Source of the DNA: Bacteroidota bacterium
Lineage (GTDB): Bacteria > Bacteroidota > Bacteroidia > Chitinophagales > Saprospiraceae
Assembly (NCBI GenBank): GCA_024280135.1
Contig: JAJRQS010000190.1
Span: forward strand, 1 to 15,857
Length of the DNA stretch: 15,857 nucleotides
Direction of reading: 5' to 3'
The notes beneath the pieces are model-generated. The model saw only the letters and a list, made by a program, of their open reading frames with translations. It was not told the origin of the DNA and made no database searches. Below are positions 13,087-15,857 of this stretch, in pieces. Numbering within the stretch: the stretch's first letter is position 1; every line of letters begins with the position of its first letter. The position numbers and the translations under genes were made by a program.

Positions 13087-14526
13087 ATGTGTGGAATCGT
13101 TGGATTTACAGGAAAGTATAAAGTGATAAATGACCTCATATTGGGGTTAACTTCTTTGCAACATAGAGGACAAGATGCGGCAGGAATTGTAACTTTTAAG
13201 GAGTCGTTTAGAATAAAAAAGGGACTTGGATTAGTGAATGAAGTGTTTAAAGAAAAACACATTAATAGGCTAAAGGGAAAAACAGGAATTGGACATGTTC
13301 GATATACTACACATGGGACTAATGACAAAGAAAATGCACAGCCCATTGTGTCAAATTATCCTTTTGGAATTGCTATGGTGCATAATGGAAATGTGACAAA
13401 TCTTGAAGAAATGAATAGGGCTTTGTATCAAGATTATCATGTATTACCAACTTCTAGTAATGACTTAGAAATTTTACTTTATACTTTTGCAGCCGAATTA
13501 GAAAAGAAGGATTTGGGAAATATCAAGCCGTCAGATTTATTAGATGCAGCGGTAAGCACACAGAAAAAAGTAGAAGGTGCTTATGCAGTGATTAGTGTTA
13601 TTGCCAACCATGGTATGCTAGCATTTATGGATCCGAATGGTATGCGCCCCTTGATTTTAGGAAAAAAAATCACCCAAAAAGGTGTTACATATGGACTTGC
13701 ATCTGAGTCGGTTACTTTCGATCATTTGGGCTACGAAGTAGTAAGAGATTTACAGCCTGGAGAAATATTATTTATTGATAATAATCAAAAGGTATATACT
13801 AAAATTGGGCATCAGCATAAACAAAAATTTTGCGTTTTTGAATACATTTATTTTGCAAGAGAAGACTCGATTATCCATGACAAATTGGTCGCAGGAAAAC
13901 GTGTTAGAATGGGAAAATCTTTAGCAAAGAAAATAATTGAAGCTGGACTAAAACCGGATATTGTGATAGATGTACCCGCTTCTGGATATTTTGCTGCTTC
14001 GGGCTTAGCTGAAGAATTAGGAATTCCCCACCATAGAGGTTTGGTAAAGTCTAATTACATAGGGCGTTCGTTTATCTCACCCAAGCAAAGTGAAAGAGAA
14101 GCCATAGTCAAAAGAAAGCTCAACCCCATCAAAAAAACAATCCAAGGAAAAAAAATAGTTGTTGTGGATGATAGTATCGTACGGGGTACAACTTCTAAAA
14201 GAATTGTTAGTATTTTGAAAAAAGCGGGGGCTAAAGAAATATATTTTGCCTCGGCAGCACCCGCTATTAAAAACCCTTGTATTTATGGCATTGATATGTC
14301 CATTTCTACGGATTTAATTGCAGCAAATATGTCGGTAAAAGAGATTCGAGATTATATTGGTGCAGATGCTTTGTTTTTTAATTCTGCAGATGACTTTGTA
14401 GAAAACTTTGAAGATCTTTCCATTTGTACTGCTTGTTTTACTGGAGAGTATCCGACAGAAAAAGCATTAGAAGCTTTAGTGCATATTGAGACCGCTAGAC
14501 GAAAAATATTGGGTGTAGAGGCCTAA
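13087..14526 (+). CDS. purF: Amidophosphoribosyltransferase, iron-sulfur type
   Basis: 479 residues. It catalyses the first committed step, PRPP plus glutamine to phosphoribosylamine. It starts MCGIVGF, so removing Met exposes the nucleophile Cys2 with no propeptide. The Ntn glutaminase half has LQHRGQDAAGI, GHVRYTTHG and MVHNGNVTN. The phosphoribosyltransferase half has the PRPP motif VVVDDSIVRGTT (358-369). Cysteines at 249, 398, 447 and 450 sit in the same contexts (CVFEYIYFAR, NPCIYGID, CTACFTGEYP) as the four [4Fe-4S] ligands of the Bacillus enzyme, so a cluster is expected. It is the last gene of the cluster and ends only 2 nt from the convergent DinB-like gene, with no intrinsic terminator visible. 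Feedback by purine nucleotides is known for the family. Confidence 0.96.
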   Translation: MCGIVGFTGKYKVINDLILGLTSLQHRGQDAAGIVTFKESFRIKKGLGLVNEVFKEKHINRLKGKTGIGHVRYTTHGTNDKENAQPIVSNYPFGIAMVHNGNVTNLEEMNRALYQDYHVLPTSSNDLEILLYTFAAELEKKDLGNIKPSDLLDAAVSTQKKVEGAYAVISVIANHGMLAFMDPNGMRPLILGKKITQKGVTYGLASESVTFDHLGYEVVRDLQPGEILFIDNNQKVYTKIGHQHKQKFCVFEYIYFAREDSIIHDKLVAGKRVRMGKSLAKKIIEAGLKPDIVIDVPASGYFAASGLAEELGIPHHRGLVKSNYIGRSFISPKQSEREAIVKRKLNPIKKTIQGKKIVVVDDSIVRGTTSKRIVSILKKAGAKEIYFASAAPAIKNPCIYGIDMSISTDLIAANMSVKEIRDYIGADALFFNSADDFVENFEDLSICTACFTGEYPTEKALEALVHIETARRKILGVEA

Positions 14527-14528
14527 AT

Positions 14529-14984
14529 CTAAACTAGCTTCCGCAAAGCCATGATGCTTCCAACATGTAATCCTTCGTGGTAATTATTGAATTTTATAGC
14601 ATCGATAATAGTGGCTAATTCAATATTAACACTGGTCATATATGGGGTGTAAGAATTAAAAATACCTTGATTAAAATCGGCAATAGAATTTTCCGGAAGG
14701 GTAATCGATAAGTCTTTAATTATTTGAATTTCTTCAGAGCTAATAATCCCACTTGGTTGAGTGCCTTTTTTGTATTTTTGAACTATTTCATCGGGGACAA
14801 GCATCTCTAGGTTGGCTAATCCATACCATAGCATCTGCTGAGTGACCACTAAGTGGCCCATGTTCCAAATGAGGTTGTTACTAAAACCTGTAGGAATAGT
14901 ATTTAATTGCTCATCACTCAGATGTTGAACGAGTTTTAACATTAGCTTTCTTGAAGCTCGGAGTGTATCAAATTCTTTTTTCAT
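14529..14984 (-). CDS. DinB-family four-helix-bundle protein
   Basis: 151 residues, all-helical. It has the DinB/YfiT layout: ASRKLMLKLVQHLSDEQLN, then IWNMGHLVVTQQMLWYGL, and near the end NYHEGLHVGSIMALRKLV. The metal-binding histidines would be His44, His136 and His140 (H...HxxxH), the usual three-His site of this superfamily. Members bind Zn or Ni and include thiol-dependent transferases, but most have unknown roles; despite the name they are not DNA polymerase IV. It begins 2 nt after the stop of the Trp-repeat gene and is probably the last gene of that minus-strand unit. It converges on purF. The family call is good; substrate unknown. Confidence 0.85.
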   Translation of the reverse strand: MKKEFDTLRASRKLMLKLVQHLSDEQLNTIPTGFSNNLIWNMGHLVVTQQMLWYGLANLEMLVPDEIVQKYKKGTQPSGIISSEEIQIIKDLSITLPENSIADFNQGIFNSYTPYMTSVNIELATIIDAIKFNNYHEGLHVGSIMALRKLV

Positions 14985-14986
14985 GA

Positions 14987-15538
14987 TTAAAATTTTGGAG
15001 TAGAGTGATAAACAGTTATAAAAAGCATCGCCATTTTGATAGGCAAGGAGACTTCATCTGATAGATTGTCATATACCTCCCAATCTCTTGGGTCGGGTTC
15101 GTTGGACATGTAGATTTCCCAGTCTCCCCATTTAGTTTCTTGAAGTTTCCATTCGTAAGGAAGATTCCGCCATTTACTGACAACTGTGTAGGAATGGGTA
15201 TTGTCTGTTATGCGCCATCTAGTCGGATCATCTTTCCAGACGGTTCTGATGGTGATGACTTCACCTTGGCATCTAAGGTTCCACTGGTTGGGATTGTCTT
15301 TCCAAGTCATTTTTATGTGCCCTATATTATCCCCTAAGAAAAACACCCACTCTGACCAATCTTGGTCTAACGGCCACTTAATGCGCAATTCTCCCGTAGT
15401 ATCTTCGGATTCTGTATAGATTGTCCATTCAGCAAAAGAATCTGACCAATCTGTGCTGAGTCCCACTATAGATTGAGCGGATAGGCTTGCGCCCAAAACA
15501 AGAAAGACGAGTAAAAGACTATGTTTTAAGTAGTTCAT
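14987..15538 (-). CDS. Secreted Trp-rich repeat protein, unknown function
   Basis: 183 residues. A signal peptide (MNYLKHSLLLVFLVLGASLSAQ, about 1-22) sends it to the periplasm or outside. The mature part holds 14 tryptophans arranged periodically. Three units W-K/R-(D/N)-x-P-x2-W start at residues 79, 101 and 123, exactly 22 apart, each with a second Trp seven residues on (86, 108, 130). Looser copies occur at 31/38 and 55-64 and end around 137-153. Each unit looks like two short beta strands, suggesting a small beta-repeat or meander structure. It lies 34 nt after the DUF3127 gene and 2 nt before the DinB-like gene. I do not recognise a named family and offer no function. Confidence 0.75.
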   Translation of the reverse strand: MNYLKHSLLLVFLVLGASLSAQSIVGLSTDWSDSFAEWTIYTESEDTTGELRIKWPLDQDWSEWVFFLGDNIGHIKMTWKDNPNQWNLRCQGEVITIRTVWKDDPTRWRITDNTHSYTVVSKWRNLPYEWKLQETKWGDWEIYMSNEPDPRDWEVYDNLSDEVSLPIKMAMLFITVYHSTPKF

Positions 15539-15572
15539 AAGCCTTTAACGGAAGGAATTGAGAGGAATTGCC

Positions 15573-15857
15573 CTAGAAAGGCAAATCATCCTCTTCTATG
15601 ACTTGTTGTGAAGGTTCATTGGAGGCATCTGGAAATGGAGCCTCATCTGCAGCAGGAGGAGGTGGGGTTTGTGCCGTCCCTTCAGTGGACTTTTCAATCC
15701 GCCATGCATTTAAGTTCGTAAAAAACTTTTCATTCCATTCTCGACCTCGGAGGTCAAAAAAGACCTTTAAATCATCCCCCTCTTGAAAGGCATCTAATAT
15801 ATCACAACGGTCTTGAACCAGTTGAAACTTAATCATTTGTGGATAATTTCCATCAGG
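15573..15857 (-). CDS. DUF3127 protein, N-terminus beyond window
   Basis: 94 codons to the stop at 15575-15573. The open frame runs on past its internal Met to the window edge with PDGNYPQ before MIKFQLVQ, so the true start lies outside. FQEGDDLKVFFDLRGREWNEKFFTNLNAWRIEK is the C-terminal half of the OB-fold-like DUF3127 domain, known from Bacteroidota and resembling single-stranded DNA-binding proteins. A Pro/Ala/Glu-rich linker follows, ending in EEDDLPF. That tail is strikingly like the acidic tip of bacterial SSB (DDDIPF) that recruits repair and replication partners. The family's function is not established; a nucleic-acid role is inferred from fold and tail. It is the first of three close-packed minus-strand genes. 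Confidence 0.82.
   Translation of the reverse strand, partial: PDGNYPQMIKFQLVQDRCDILDAFQEGDDLKVFFDLRGREWNEKFFTNLNAWRIEKSTEGTAQTPPPPAADEAPFPDASNEPSQQVIEEDDLPF

Noticed and set aside
12912..13346. Minus-strand 144-codon open frame across the purN/purF joint
   Set aside because: It is antisense to two well-supported genes, with Cys/Pro/Phe-rich composition typical of shadow frames.

Overview
The window looks like a chromosomal stretch of an AT-rich member of the Bacteroidota. The evidence is TAnnTTTG-type promoter elements, almost no Shine-Dalgarno sequences, DUF1573 and DUF3127 proteins, and a regulator/KGG-peptide/thioredoxin/ATP-grasp locus of a kind known from this phylum. A Saprospiria-like lineage is my guess only.

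Layout. (1) 1-245, minus: N-terminal piece of an AAA ATPase cut by the window edge, with a recognisable promoter. (2) 246-597: gene-free. (3) 598-2633, plus: a decaying natural-product (graspetide-like, 'grasp-with-spasm'-type) locus. It holds an HTH regulator with its own KGG motif, a KGG leader-like peptide joined in frame to a thioredoxin-fold lipoprotein (frameshifted near its end), an ATP-grasp ligase broken by a 1-nt frameshift and cut to about half length, and a 15-codon remnant of a second HTH gene copy. (4) 2653-3012, minus: secreted DUF1573 protein. (5) 3158-14526, plus: a purine biosynthesis cluster, purM - terminator - purL, purQ, purH, purCE, purD, purN, purF. (6) 14529-15857, minus: three close-packed genes, read in the order DUF3127 protein (cut by the window edge), Trp-repeat secreted protein, DinB-family protein.

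How the genes work together. The cluster covers de novo IMP synthesis from PRPP except purB: PurF, PurD, PurN, PurL+PurQ, PurM, the PurE half of PurCE, the PurC half of PurCE, then PurH for the last two steps. PurK is absent, and the PurE half has class II (animal-type, CO2-using) signatures, so PurK should not be needed. Genes from purL to purF touch or overlap except for a 38-nt gap before purCE, so they are probably one transcript. purM is separated from them by a strong intrinsic terminator.

The most unusual region is 598-2633. It looks like the relic of a peptide-modification system, possibly lost by deletion between two HTH-led modules.
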